From assembly GCA_944321885.1 (NCBI GenBank), contig CALUNB010000029.1:1-33594 (forward strand): 33,594 nucleotides of DNA. Reading direction: 5' to 3'. The notes under the pieces are model-generated. The model made no database searches, was not told the DNA's origin, and was given only the letters and a program-made list of their open reading frames with translations. The translations under genes and the position numbers were made by a program. This stretch comes from an uncultured Bacteroidales bacterium. GTDB lineage: Bacteria; Bacteroidota; Bacteroidia; Bacteroidales; P3. Positions 23,919-32,313 of this stretch are shown one piece after another. The stretch's first letter is position 1. Each line of letters opens with the position of its first letter.

Positions 23919-24043
23919 GGCGGTGTGTTATAACGGGCCATCTGCTTCGTTGCTTTCGAGTCTCGAACTCAGTCACGTACCTAAGTACGCTCCTTCGTTC
24001 TCGCTCTCAGCGCCTTGCATCTCACCCGTTCTAACACACCGCC
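23919..24043 (-). repeat. 125-bp palindromic dispersed repeat, copy 2 (mutL-rhomboid gap)
   Basis: GGCGGTGTGTTATAACGGG (23919-23937) and CCCGTTCTAACACACCGCC (24025-24043) are complementary at 18 of 19 positions. Inner sequence on the minus strand matches copy 1 beside gcvP over nearly 40 bases. No reading frame is supported. Confidence 0.82.
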
Positions 24044-24136
24044 GAGGCTGTTGCGAAAAGGTTTATTTTGATACAACCTCTTTCCTTAGCGGCTCTTGAC
24101 AGTCATGGACAAGTCTCCAAGGGGCGGGCTTAGGTT

Positions 24137-26149
24137 TCAGTCCCCGAAGAATCCCGCCAACTCGGAGGGGTCCAAGAGGCGGAACACCCTTTTCCCCGAA
24201 GGGGAGATTTCCGGGTCGGGGCCGGAAAACAGTTGGTTGAGCATGTAGAGGATTTCCTCGTCCGGCAGCGGCGTTCCCCTTTTTACCGCCAACTCCCGTG
24301 CCAAGGACGCGGCAATGTTTTCCCAACGTCCCTTTTTGGCGTGCATGAGCTGACGGGTATAGGAAACCAGCAGGTTTTCGAGGATTTCCTGCGCCCGGCT
24401 TTCCTGTATGCCCGGGGGTAACGCATTGACAAGGAAGGAGTGACCTCCGACCCATTCGATGCTCCAGCCCAAGGATTCCAGGTCGTTTCTCAAGTCCCGC
24501 AACAACTCGGTATCGGATGCCGAGAATTCCAAGGTTTGCGGGAAGAGGGTGCGTTGCGAAGGCATGTTCCCGTCCTTGCTCAAGGCATAGTTGTTGTAAA
24601 TGATTCGTTCCGAGGCCGCTTCTTGGTCAATGATGGCCAAGCCGGATTTCAAGGGGGTGACGATGTAGCTGTTGAAGATTTGGAAAATCCGGACCGGTTT
24701 CACTTTGGCTTCCGTTACCGTACTGTTTCCAATCTCATGGTTTGCTGACGCCTTCTCCTCTCCGGCCCCTTCGGTCCCGTCCGGGTTCAAAGGCATATCC
24801 GCTTCCGAGAGGGCTTTTTGCCGCTCCGCCTCGTTTTCGTTGAAACAATCGATGCAAAGTTGGTTTTCAGGCTCCTGCACTTGCATCGCCTCCTGCATCA
24901 AGGCGAAATTTTCCGCATACGCCTCGCGGTAGGAGGGGGAAAACGACCGCATGGTGTTCCCCTTTCCGTTATCCAAGCCCATGCCCGAGGCAAGTTTCGC
25001 CCAGGCCGGGCCGTTGTCCTGCCTGGGGGCAGAAGCTGGTTTCTCGAAAGGATTGTAACCGGCTTGCAGCTCGATTCCCGGGCTTTTGGTTGGGACACCT
25101 TTGGCTTTGTGGATATAAGGGAGGGCTTGGGAAGACTCGAAGTCCAGGACATTCCCCATCTGGTGGATGCCCAAGGCGTGTTTGACCGCCGAAAGCATCA
25201 GCCCGTACAGGAGTTTTTCGTCTTTGAAGCGTATTTCGGTCTTGGTAGGATGTATGTTCACGTCGATGGATTCCGGTTCGACCTCCAGATAGAGGAAGAA
25301 TGCCGGCGATTTTCCCTCGGGAAGCAGGCCGGAATAGGCTTTTTCCACGGCATTGGAAATCCCTCCATGGCGTATGTAGCGCCGGTTGGCGAACAAGAAT
25401 TGCTTGCTCCGTCCTTTGACCGAATAGTCGGGGGAACAGATGTAACCGCCCACTTGGATTCCCGGCAAGCTTTCGGAGACCTTGACGATGCGGCTTTCAA
25501 AAGCCTTACCCATGAGCTGGACAATCCGTTTCTTGAGGTTCCCGGGTTCGAGGAAAAAAATACGTTGGTTGTTACGGTAGAACGCAAAACTGATTTCCGG
25601 ATGCGCCAGAGCGACCCGGTTGAATTCGTCTTCCACGTAGCGGAACTCAACTTCTTCACTTTTGAGGAATTGCCGCCGGGCGGGGGTATTGAAATAGAGG
25701 TTCTTGACCATGAAACACGAACCCGGAGGGCAGGCACAAGATGCTTTTTCGGTAATCTTGCCTCCTTCGATGCAAATCCGTGTCCCGATTTCCTCGCCCG
25801 CCGGACGGGTACGGAGTTCCACTTGGGCTACGGCGGCAATCGAAGCCAAGGCTTCACCTCGGAAACCCATGGTCCGGATATGCTGCAAATCTTCGGTCGA
25901 CTCCAATTTGGACGTGGCATGGGGCAGGAAGCATCGCTCGGCATCTTCCGGGCTCATGCCGCAACCGTTGTCCACCACTTGGATTAGGGTCCGGCCTGCG
26001 TCCACGATATGCAGTTCGATTTCCTTTGCCCCGGCATCAATGGAATTTTCCAATAATTCCTTGACCGCCGAAGCCGGGCGGTTGACGACCTCGCCGGCGG
26101 CAATCTGGTTGGCGACAAATTCGGGAAGTATGTTGATGATGCTTTCCAT
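24137..26149 (-). CDS. mutL: DNA mismatch repair protein MutL
   Basis: A 670-residue GHKL ATPase that couples MutS recognition to downstream repair. The N-terminal ATPase has NQIAAGEVVNRPASAVKELLENSIDAGA (about 14-41), DNGCGM, and the GFRGEALASI lid motif. The central linker (about 340-480) is poorly conserved. The C-terminal dimerisation domain begins around VRIFQIFNSYIVTP. The position of the MutL endonuclease motif reads DQEAASERIIYN from D508, departing from DQHA(x2)E(x4)E at the histidine and the last glutamate. A strand-nicking activity is therefore doubtful. A small membrane protein gene lies just upstream. Confidence 0.95.
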   Translation of the reverse strand: MESIINILPEFVANQIAAGEVVNRPASAVKELLENSIDAGAKEIELHIVDAGRTLIQVVDNGCGMSPEDAERCFLPHATSKLESTEDLQHIRTMGFRGEALASIAAVAQVELRTRPAGEEIGTRICIEGGKITEKASCACPPGSCFMVKNLYFNTPARRQFLKSEEVEFRYVEDEFNRVALAHPEISFAFYRNNQRIFFLEPGNLKKRIVQLMGKAFESRIVKVSESLPGIQVGGYICSPDYSVKGRSKQFLFANRRYIRHGGISNAVEKAYSGLLPEGKSPAFFLYLEVEPESIDVNIHPTKTEIRFKDEKLLYGLMLSAVKHALGIHQMGNVLDFESSQALPYIHKAKGVPTKSPGIELQAGYNPFEKPASAPRQDNGPAWAKLASGMGLDNGKGNTMRSFSPSYREAYAENFALMQEAMQVQEPENQLCIDCFNENEAERQKALSEADMPLNPDGTEGAGEEKASANHEIGNSTVTEAKVKPVRIFQIFNSYIVTPLKSGLAIIDQEAASERIIYNNYALSKDGNMPSQRTLFPQTLEFSASDTELLRDLRNDLESLGWSIEWVGGHSFLVNALPPGIQESRAQEILENLLVSYTRQLMHAKKGRWENIAASLARELAVKRGTPLPDEEILYMLNQLFSGPDPEISPSGKRVFRLLDPSELAGFFGD

Positions 26150-26213
26150 TCCCTTGGGTCAGGACTTGTTTTGAATTTGTAAGCCCGGGCGCAAGGGCCG
26201 GGGCATCGAGGGT

Positions 26214-26483
26214 TTAGCGTAAAATCCAGAGCAACAGCAGAACCAGCACGGCCAGATAAATGAGCAACTTCTTGGTCGTCAACAAGCCTTTGGGCTTTTC
26301 GGGCGAACGCTGGAAGGCTTCGTGGATCCGGATTTTGGCTTCGGCTAGTTTTTCTTCTTCGGTGGTCGAAGGGTCGTACTTCTTTTTCAGGTTTTCAATC
26401 CGTTCCTTCTCCGGGTCGTAATAACGCGGTTTGACGTTGAACTGGCGGTGTTTCGGGGTTTGGAAAAAATTGGGCAAGCCCAT
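26214..26483 (-). CDS. Small single-pass membrane protein, conserved-looking, function unknown
   Basis: An 89-residue protein. The N-terminal half is charged (TPKHRQFNVKPRYYDPEKERIENLKKKYD), the middle is helical and acidic-basic, and residues about 71-88 form a C-terminal hydrophobic anchor (LLIYLAVLVLLLLWIL). The frame is open to 26573, but the start at 26483 (MGLPNFFQTPKHRQF) is preferred because the extension is low-complexity and basic. I recognise similar small proteins beside mutL in Bacteroidota only as uncharacterised. It lies 64 bases upstream of mutL on the same strand and may be co-transcribed. No function is proposed. Confidence 0.65.
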   Translation of the reverse strand: MGLPNFFQTPKHRQFNVKPRYYDPEKERIENLKKKYDPSTTEEEKLAEAKIRIHEAFQRSPEKPKGLLTTKKLLIYLAVLVLLLLWILR

Positions 26484-26627
26484 GTTTTCAGTTTGTTTTG
26501 GTTTTCGACCTTGTTTTTGTTCCGGCCTGTCGGCTCTTCGGTTCCAAGTCCGGTATCCCTGAATTTTGTACATCCCCGTTCGGGAGAATATTCCGGAATG
26601 GGCCGGGCGAAAGGCGCAGGCTTCGTC

Positions 26628-27605
26628 CTATTGGTTCAAGGCCTCGGTAATGACCTTGTTATAAAATTCTTCCAAGCTCCATCCCATATGCCGGACCTGC
26701 TTGGGAACAATACTTTCTTCGGATTGTCCCGGCGTGGTGTTGACTTCGAGGAAATACACATCCTGGCTCTCTTCCTCCACGATGAAATCGCAGCGGACCA
26801 CACCCTTGCAGTTCAAAATCCGGTAAATTTGGCTTGAAATCCGGCTGATTTCCTGGCTGAGTTCTTCGGGGACGGGGGCAGGGACGATTTCCTCGGAAGC
26901 CCCTTTGTACTTGGCCTCGTAGTCGAAAAATTCCTTCTTGGGAACGATGGCGGCCAAGGGGAAAACCACGATTTCCCCGTTCAGGCGCATCAGGCCGCAG
27001 GAGTATTCCTTGCCTTTCACAAAACGCTCCACCAATACTTCCTTGTCTTCGAGGAAAGCGTTTTCGATGGCGTCCCTCAGGTCTTCCTTGCGTTTTACTT
27101 TGCTGATACCGAGGCTGGAACCTTCCGAATTGGGTTTTACGAAACAGGGGAAGCCGATTTTGGCGGCAATCTGGTCCAAATCGTATTTTTCGTGGTCCGG
27201 TAAACGTACCGACTCGGGAACCCGGATACCGTGATGGGCCAAGACGCTTTTGCAGAAGTCTTTATGGAAAGTGATGGCCGAGGTGCAGGCGTTGCAGGTG
27301 GTATAGGGGATATGCAGCATGTCGAAGTAGCCTTGGAGCATGCCGTTTTCTCCCGGTTTACCGTGGATGTTGATGAAAGCGAGGTCGAAATGGATGTTCC
27401 CCGCCAAGGTGAAGTTGTTCTTGTCGATATCCTCGGTGCTGCCATCGGGGGCTTTGTAGTACCAGCGGTTGGGTTCGATAATGATTTTGAAAACCCGGTA
27501 CAAATCGCTTGGGATATGTTTCTCAATCGATTCAGCGCCCATGATGGAGATGACGCTTTCTTTGGAGTAGCCTCCGCAGATCAAGGCGATGTTTTTCTTT
27601 TCCAT
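26628..27605 (-). CDS. ddl: D-alanine--D-alanine ligase
   Basis: A 325-residue ATP-grasp ligase that makes the D-Ala-D-Ala dipeptide for peptidoglycan precursors. Motifs are the N-terminal IALICGGYSKE, HGKPGENGMLQ (81-91), the FVKPNSEGSSLGIS ATP-binding stretch, FFDYEAKY (tyrosine retained, as in D-Ala rather than D-lactate ligases) and FLEVNTTPGQSEES near the end. The frame is open upstream to 27977, but the conserved N-terminus MEKKNIALICGG starts at 27605. A Bacteroidota -7 element lies about 105 bases upstream. Confidence 0.95.
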   Translation of the reverse strand: MEKKNIALICGGYSKESVISIMGAESIEKHIPSDLYRVFKIIIEPNRWYYKAPDGSTEDIDKNNFTLAGNIHFDLAFINIHGKPGENGMLQGYFDMLHIPYTTCNACTSAITFHKDFCKSVLAHHGIRVPESVRLPDHEKYDLDQIAAKIGFPCFVKPNSEGSSLGISKVKRKEDLRDAIENAFLEDKEVLVERFVKGKEYSCGLMRLNGEIVVFPLAAIVPKKEFFDYEAKYKGASEEIVPAPVPEELSQEISRISSQIYRILNCKGVVRCDFIVEEESQDVYFLEVNTTPGQSEESIVPKQVRHMGWSLEEFYNKVITEALNQ

Positions 27606-27709
27606 TTTTTTCGGTTTCAACGGGGCATCGTTTTCCGGGCATGCCGTTTTTGCTTTCCGGCTTTGTTTGCCTGCTGCCGGGATGATGCGTTCCGAAAGTC
27701 CAGAATTTA

Positions 27710-27717
27710 CAAAGGTA
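27710..27717 (-). promoter_or_regulatory. Possible -7 element for ddl
   Basis: On the minus strand TACCTTTG followed by TAAATTC, matching TAnnTTTG. No clear -33 TTTG. It would give ddl its own transcript start about 100 bases before the ATG. Confidence 0.5.
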
Positions 27718-27814
27718 TAAAAAAAACTGTTCGGGCCGTTTTTCGGGCTGGAAACCCGTCCGGACGGGTTTCTGTTCATTGGAGGTTTGTCCCAATGGGT
27801 TTTGCCTATGGATT

Positions 27815-28600
27815 CTAATAAGCATGCAGGCTGCCTTGGGCCGAGGGCAGATAGTTGATGCCGTACCAGCAGATTTGCAGGCAGAGGAAACCGAGAATCT
27901 GGAAAACGAGGCTGCCTTTGACCGACAGGGCCGGGACTTCGGGACAATGGCGCAGGCCGAGGGCGATGCCATAGCAAAGCAGGGTCGCCAAGGCCCAGGT
28001 CTCTTTGGGGTCCCAGGCCCAGAAATTCCCCCAGGCTTGTTTGGCCCAGACAATGCCCAGACAGATGCCGAGCAAGAGAAAGGCGCTTCCAATTCCGCTC
28101 AGGCGGTCGATATGTGCTTGGGTCTCCAAGGCTTTCCGTTGCGGGAAAAGCAAACGGTAAACGGAAAGGAGGAAGGTGACGGCCAGCAAACCGTAAGCGA
28201 AGATGTAGGTGATGACGTGGGGCACGAACCAGAAGCTGTTCAAGACCGGTTGCAGGGCTTGGGTGTGGATGGCCGGGTCGATGAGGTTCCGCAGGCTGAA
28301 AACAAGGCTCAGGAGGGTACTCAGGGCCGGAATCCAGCGGTAACGGTACAAGCTGGAAACGAGCAGGCCGAAAAAGAGCAGGAAAAACGAGTACCAGAGC
28401 CGGGTTTCGCCCAAGGTTGCCAAAGGCGGGCGCTGGAGTTCAATCCACATACCTCCGATGAACAGGGCCAGGATGCCAAGGCCGGTTGAAGCCAAGACCA
28501 AGCTTGCCTTGCGGCTTTTCCCATGGAACGCCAAGACGGAGGCGAGGCTCCAACACGCCAAGGCGGCGAGGGCGAAATAGGGGTATGTATTCCAATTCAT
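27815..28600 (-). CDS. ccsA: Cytochrome c biogenesis protein CcsA (haem export/ligation)
   Basis: A 261-residue polytopic protein of the CcmC/CcsA family, part of system II cytochrome c maturation, which delivers haem to apocytochromes outside the membrane. The tryptophan-rich haem-handling motif is WGNFWAWDPKETW (about 192-204). Flanking histidines (for example in WFVPHVITYIFAYG) could be haem ligands. About seven to eight membrane spans. The start lies 2 bases after the stop of the ResB-like gene, so the two are translationally coupled. Confidence 0.9.
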   Translation of the reverse strand: MNWNTYPYFALAALACWSLASVLAFHGKSRKASLVLASTGLGILALFIGGMWIELQRPPLATLGETRLWYSFFLLFFGLLVSSLYRYRWIPALSTLLSLVFSLRNLIDPAIHTQALQPVLNSFWFVPHVITYIFAYGLLAVTFLLSVYRLLFPQRKALETQAHIDRLSGIGSAFLLLGICLGIVWAKQAWGNFWAWDPKETWALATLLCYGIALGLRHCPEVPALSVKGSLVFQILGFLCLQICWYGINYLPSAQGSLHAY

Positions 28601-28602
28601 GG

Positions 28603-29769
28603 CTACGAATCCTTGCTTCGGGGTTTGCGGCGGAAAAGGGCTTGCAGCAAGCTTTCAAACAAGGACAGCAAGATAAGAGTGAGTCCGGCATAGACGCAGG
28701 GCGACCAAGGGTCTTTGACCAATTCCAGTTGCACGTTCCGGTCCCAGAAATTGCTGGTTTGTTTCAAGGATTTCAGGTAGATGGCGTAACCGTCCACTTT
28801 CAAGGGATGGTTGGGCCAAACGGAATCGGTCCGGATGGCACCCTTCTCGTTTTCGATTTCATAGATTTTGAGCTGGGCCACGTAGCGGGACGGGACGGGA
28901 TCTTCCATGCCGATGAGGCGGGCCGAATCCAAGCGGAGGAAGGCCGGCAGCTGGATGTCGCTGCCGCAGCTGAGCCAGGTGGTCCGGTTTTCACCGCTTA
29001 TGCTGGAACTGAGTTCCACTTTGGCGGCCGGTGCATTGCCGACTTGCTTCGAAACCTTGGCTTGGTATTGGCCGCTGTCGTAAAAGACCCAGGCTTGGGG
29101 ATAGTATTCGAGAATCTTGATTTTCCATTCCTGGATTTGCTTTTCCTGGGCCGGGCCTTCTCCTGCCATGTACGCTTGGCATTGGGCCGGGTCTATGGGC
29201 AAGGATTGGGGAGCGCCGATAGGCAAGACTTTCCCGGTCTTGCTTTCCACGATATAGATGACCGGCGGGTAGAAATCGGTCCGGTAATCGCTGACTTCGA
29301 TGGCAAAGGGGAGTTTCTTGGTGGCCGGTTGCGTGCCGTTTTCAATCACTTCCCATTTCGGGCTGCCTTGGAGGCCTGACCACAGATAGCGTTCCACCGT
29401 GATATTGCTCATGAAGAGCCCCAAGACGGTGACGAAAATCCCGGAGGCAAGGAAACCCGTTACCTTGCGTTTTTGGGTCCGGAAACGTTCCAATGTGAAC
29501 ATTCCCAAGACAATCAGGAACAGCAGCGTGGTGCTGATGAACCAAGGGGAATCCTTGAGGCTGCGGAACCCGAGACGCCCCAACAAGTCGGGGGCGCTGT
29601 TCGCGTCTTGGCGGACAAGTCCCAGGATGATGCAACTTGCCAGCATCAGGAAAGCCGTGATACAGAGGGCCAAAGGACTGCAAAAACGGGCCAGCAGCTT
29701 GCTTTTGCGTGAAAAAAAGTATAAAAGGCCAATCACAAGGAGGATGGCGATGCACAGGATGATGGACAT
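28603..29769 (-). CDS. ResB/Ccs1-like cytochrome c biogenesis protein
   Basis: A 388-residue membrane protein with hydrophobic segments near 3-18, 30-51, 75-95, 106-125 and a last span at about 361-378. The large region between the fourth and last spans (about 130-355) would be periplasmic and contains a ResB-like beta-rich part ending HPLKVDGYAIYLKSL. ResB partners CcsA in system II cytochrome c maturation. The frame is open to 29844, but the start at 29769 (MSIILCIAILLVIGLL) begins directly at the first span. It lacks the adjacent nrfH/nrfA nitrite reductase genes that often precede this pair in Bacteroidota. Confidence 0.82.
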   Translation of the reverse strand: MSIILCIAILLVIGLLYFFSRKSKLLARFCSPLALCITAFLMLASCIILGLVRQDANSAPDLLGRLGFRSLKDSPWFISTTLLFLIVLGMFTLERFRTQKRKVTGFLASGIFVTVLGLFMSNITVERYLWSGLQGSPKWEVIENGTQPATKKLPFAIEVSDYRTDFYPPVIYIVESKTGKVLPIGAPQSLPIDPAQCQAYMAGEGPAQEKQIQEWKIKILEYYPQAWVFYDSGQYQAKVSKQVGNAPAAKVELSSSISGENRTTWLSCGSDIQLPAFLRLDSARLIGMEDPVPSRYVAQLKIYEIENEKGAIRTDSVWPNHPLKVDGYAIYLKSLKQTSNFWDRNVQLELVKDPWSPCVYAGLTLILLSLFESLLQALFRRKPRSKDS

Positions 29770-29812
29770 GGATGGCAATGTTTTGAAATGTCTTGAGGAC
29801 GGAGCAAGCCGG

Positions 29813-29852
29813 ACTGCGGTGTGTGATAATGGATAATCCGGCACACCGCAGT
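29813..29852. repeat. Short hairpin with GCGGTGTG arms between ribE and the ResB-like gene
   Basis: ACTGCGGTGTG (29813-29823) and CACACCGCAGT (29842-29852) form a perfect 11-bp stem with an 18-base loop. The sequence GCGGTGTGTGATAATGG resembles the ends of the 125-bp palindromic repeat, so it may be an internally deleted copy. It could also act as a processing or attenuation site between ribE and the ResB-like gene. Confidence 0.6.
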
Positions 29853-29907
29853 AAATTTCATTGACACGGCACGACTCCGTCCATGGCGGATAGGAACGGG
29901 ATGCTTG

Positions 29908-30522
29908 TTATTTGCCTTGTTGTTTGATGTATTCGGCAAAGAGCCGGGCCACGTATTTCCCGAAAACGTCGAATTCCAGGTTGACCACGCTTCCTTCCTT
30001 GATATTGTGGAAATTGGTTTCGGAATAAGTGTAGGGGATGATGGCTACCGAGAACATGCCCGGTTCGGAATCGACCACGGTGAGGCTGACCCCGTTGACG
30101 CAGATGGAACCTTTTTCAACGGTGAAATGTTCGTGGTTTCCGGGCGTGAACTTGAAGTAAAAACGCCAGCTGCCGTCCAAGGTTTCCACCTTGTCGCAGA
30201 CGGCGGTCTGGTCCACATGGCCTTGGACTACGTGGCCGTCGAAGCGTCCGTCCATGCGCATGGAACGTTCCACGTTGACCTCGGTTCCGGGTTTCCAGGT
30301 CCCGAGGTTGGTGCGTTGCATGGTTTCTTCCATCGCGGTAACGGTATATTCGTCTTTTTCGGGTTCCAGTTTGACCACGGTGAGGCATACGCCGTCATGG
30401 GCCATGCTTTGGTCGATTTTGAGTTCCTTCGCCAAGGGGCAGCGCAGCGTGAAATGGAAATTGCTTCCTTCTTGCTCTATTTTTACCACGGTGGCGGTTT
30501 TTTCAATGATGCCGGTAAACAT
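29908..30522 (-). CDS. ribE: Riboflavin synthase, alpha chain
   Basis: A 204-residue cytosolic enzyme that dismutates two molecules of 6,7-dimethyl-8-ribityllumazine to riboflavin. The MFTGIIE start, the internal duplication of two lumazine-binding barrels (about 1-95 and 98-195), MAHDGVCLTVV in the first half and CVNGVSLTVVD in the second, and HVVQGHVD linking them are all diagnostic. Length is normal. No other rib genes are adjacent and no FMN riboswitch is visible upstream. Probably transcribed after the aminotransferase gene or from its own start in the 242-bp gap. Confidence 0.96.
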   Translation of the reverse strand: MFTGIIEKTATVVKIEQEGSNFHFTLRCPLAKELKIDQSMAHDGVCLTVVKLEPEKDEYTVTAMEETMQRTNLGTWKPGTEVNVERSMRMDGRFDGHVVQGHVDQTAVCDKVETLDGSWRFYFKFTPGNHEHFTVEKGSICVNGVSLTVVDSEPGMFSVAIIPYTYSETNFHNIKEGSVVNLEFDVFGKYVARLFAEYIKQQGK

Positions 30523-30561
30523 GCTTTTTTTATTTTAAGGTTGATACGGATTGTATTGTCA

Positions 30562-30580
30562 GGCGGTGTGTCCTGACGGG
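30562..30580 (+). repeat. Single arm resembling the 125-bp palindromic repeat
   Basis: GGCGGTGTGTCCTGACGGG matches the arm at 23919-23937 at 16 of 19 positions. A matching second arm was not found nearby, so it is probably a truncated copy. The rest of 30523-30764 holds a weak CTTGACAATACGCCAAG-type hairpin near 30720-30755 and no gene. Confidence 0.4.
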
Positions 30581-30764
30581 TTGTAATCTGGCAAAGCCGA
30601 AGCCCTTTTGTCCCGGCCATGTCCAGCAAGGGGAACGGTTTGGCAGGAGTTCGTCTTCGTCGGGGGGTCGGGGCTTCGCTGAAGATTGGCCACCCAGTCT
30701 GACCTACCGCCCGGATGTATCTTGGCGTATTGTCAAGATGTAGGTCCAAGGGATAGGGGAAGGG

Positions 30765-31964
30765 TTAAACCGCTTCCCGGACGGATTTTTTGAACAGTTC
30801 CATGCCGTAGTCGATTTCCTCTTCGGTAATCGTGAGCGGAGGGGTGAGGCCCAAGGCTTGGTGGTTGAACAGCAACCAAAACGAAATGAAGCCGTTGGCC
30901 ATACAGCGTTCCTGCACCTTGGCGGTGATTCGGCTGTTTTCGAAGTGGGCGGCCAAGAAAAGCCCTTTGCCGTGTACTTCTTTCACTTGCGGGATTTCCT
31001 GCAAGTGGCGGCGGATCCGTTCGCCTTTGGCTTCCACTTTTGGTAAGACTTCCGGGCTGTTGATTAGTTTGAGGGCCGCCAAGGAGGCCGCGCAGCTCAT
31101 CGGGTGTCCCCCGAAGGTGGAGGCATGCCCCATCAAGGGATGTTCGTTGTTGAGCAGTTCCATCAAGGCTTCGCTCGAGATAAAGGCCCCGATGGGCATC
31201 CCGCCTCCCATGCCTTTGGCGATGCAGAGGATGTCGGGGACGATTCCTTCGTGTTCGAAGGCGAAAAGGCGGCCGGTTCGCCCGAAACCGCTTTGGATTT
31301 CATCAAAAATCAGCAAGGCGCCGTGTTCGGTGCATTTTTGGCGCAATTTCCGCAGAAATCCCGCATGGGCTTCCTTCATGCCGCTTCCCGATTGGATGAC
31401 TTCGGCAATCACGCAGCAGGTCTTGTCCGAAATGGCGTCCAATGGTTCCTCGTTGTCGTACTCCAATAGCCGGTGGTCGGGGAGAAGCGGGTCGAAACGC
31501 TGGCGGATAGGTTCGTTGCCCAAGGCGCTCATGGCACCGATGGTGCTGCCGTGGTAGGAGTTGGCAAAGGAAATGATTTCGCTCCGGTGGTTGTACAGCC
31601 GGGCCAGCTTGATGGCGCCTTCGATGGCCTCGGAACCCGAATTGAGCAGGAAAATCTTTTGCAAGTTGGGCGGAAGGCATTGGCAGAGGGTTTCGGCCAG
31701 GTCCAGTTGGGGTTGCTGGATGAACTCTCCGTAGACCATGATATGCAGGTATTTCTGCATTTGTTCTTCCAAGGCTTTGAGAACCACGGGATTCCGGTGG
31801 CCTACGTTGTTCACGCAGATGCTGGAAATGAAGTCGATGTATTTTTTGCCCTCCTTGTCCCAGACATAGACGCCTTCGCCTTTGGCTACGTCAATAATAA
31901 AGGGTTCGAATTCAGAGGCTTGTGCAATGTACCTTTTGAAAAGGTGGCGGTTCCTGGAATTCAT
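30765..31964 (-). CDS. Class III PLP-dependent aminotransferase (acetylornithine/ornithine type)
   Basis: A 399-residue fold-type I aminotransferase. The PLP lysine is K250 in CIAKGMGGGMPIGAF. FLLNSGSEAIEGAIKLAR (about 105-122), SYHGSTIGAMSALG, the FDEIQSGFGRTG cofactor-aspartate motif and HASTFGGHPMSCAA are conserved class III blocks. The substrate cannot be fixed from sequence: acetylornithine, ornithine, 4-aminobutyrate or lysine are all possible. No arginine biosynthesis genes are adjacent. A possible -7 element lies about 80 bases upstream on the minus strand, and an ISAs1-family element has inserted about 40 bases beyond that. Confidence 0.9.
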   Translation of the reverse strand: MNSRNRHLFKRYIAQASEFEPFIIDVAKGEGVYVWDKEGKKYIDFISSICVNNVGHRNPVVLKALEEQMQKYLHIMVYGEFIQQPQLDLAETLCQCLPPNLQKIFLLNSGSEAIEGAIKLARLYNHRSEIISFANSYHGSTIGAMSALGNEPIRQRFDPLLPDHRLLEYDNEEPLDAISDKTCCVIAEVIQSGSGMKEAHAGFLRKLRQKCTEHGALLIFDEIQSGFGRTGRLFAFEHEGIVPDILCIAKGMGGGMPIGAFISSEALMELLNNEHPLMGHASTFGGHPMSCAASLAALKLINSPEVLPKVEAKGERIRRHLQEIPQVKEVHGKGLFLAAHFENSRITAKVQERCMANGFISFWLLFNHQALGLTPPLTITEEEIDYGMELFKKSVREAV

Positions 31965-32041
31965 GGTCTTTCCTTTTTTCTTGGGGGAAGCCGGTTTCCG
32001 GCAGGCCTTCCGGGCGGCTGCCGGCGGCTTCCGTGCGGGGG

Positions 32042-32049
32042 CGAAAATA
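32042..32049 (-). promoter_or_regulatory. Possible -7 element for the aminotransferase gene
   Basis: On the minus strand TATTTTCG, similar to the TATCTTCG form used before aroC. No clear -33 TTTG. The insertion sequence begins 41 bases further upstream. Confidence 0.35.
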
Positions 32050-32080
32050 CAAAACTTACGGGAAACATGCCGGGTGGGGG

Positions 32081-32090
32081 AGGAAAATAC
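32081..32090 (+). repeat. Left target-site duplication of the insertion sequence
   Basis: AGGAAAATAC, repeated at 33433-33442. The direct repeat extends to 11 bases (GAGGAAAATAC, 32080-32090 and 33432-33442) because one base is shared with the element end. Confidence 0.8.
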
Positions 32091-32254
32091 AGGGCAACCG
32101 CATCAAAATCGGGATGGGGGCAGGATTTCTTTGCGAGCGGAAAGAGGCCCGGGAGTCCGGCCTGCGAAAGGCAGCCTCCCTCCATGCCACATGACAATCC
32201 CGCCTTTCCGCCGTTGAAAAAAAGTATCCAAAAGGTATGTTTTTATGTTTTAAA

Positions 32255-32286
32255 TTTGTTTATTTTATTGTTTTTCAGTAGATTTG
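32255..32286 (+). promoter_or_regulatory. Promoter of the insertion sequence transposase
   Basis: TTTG (32255-32258), 20 bases, TAGATTTG (32279-32286). This matches the host promoter form and lies 27 bases before the transposase ATG, indicating an element adapted to Bacteroidota. Confidence 0.65.
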
Positions 32287-32313
32287 TATCTAATTAAAAC
32301 AACACGAAAAGAC

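Noticed and set aside
24818..25987. 389-codon plus-strand open frame opposite mutL
   Set aside because: Composition reflects the reverse of mutL codons; no domain is recognisable and mutL is certain.
30523..30764. FMN riboswitch upstream of ribE
   Set aside because: The conserved FMN riboswitch blocks are not present on the minus strand; only a GGGCGGTAGGTC stretch is vaguely similar.
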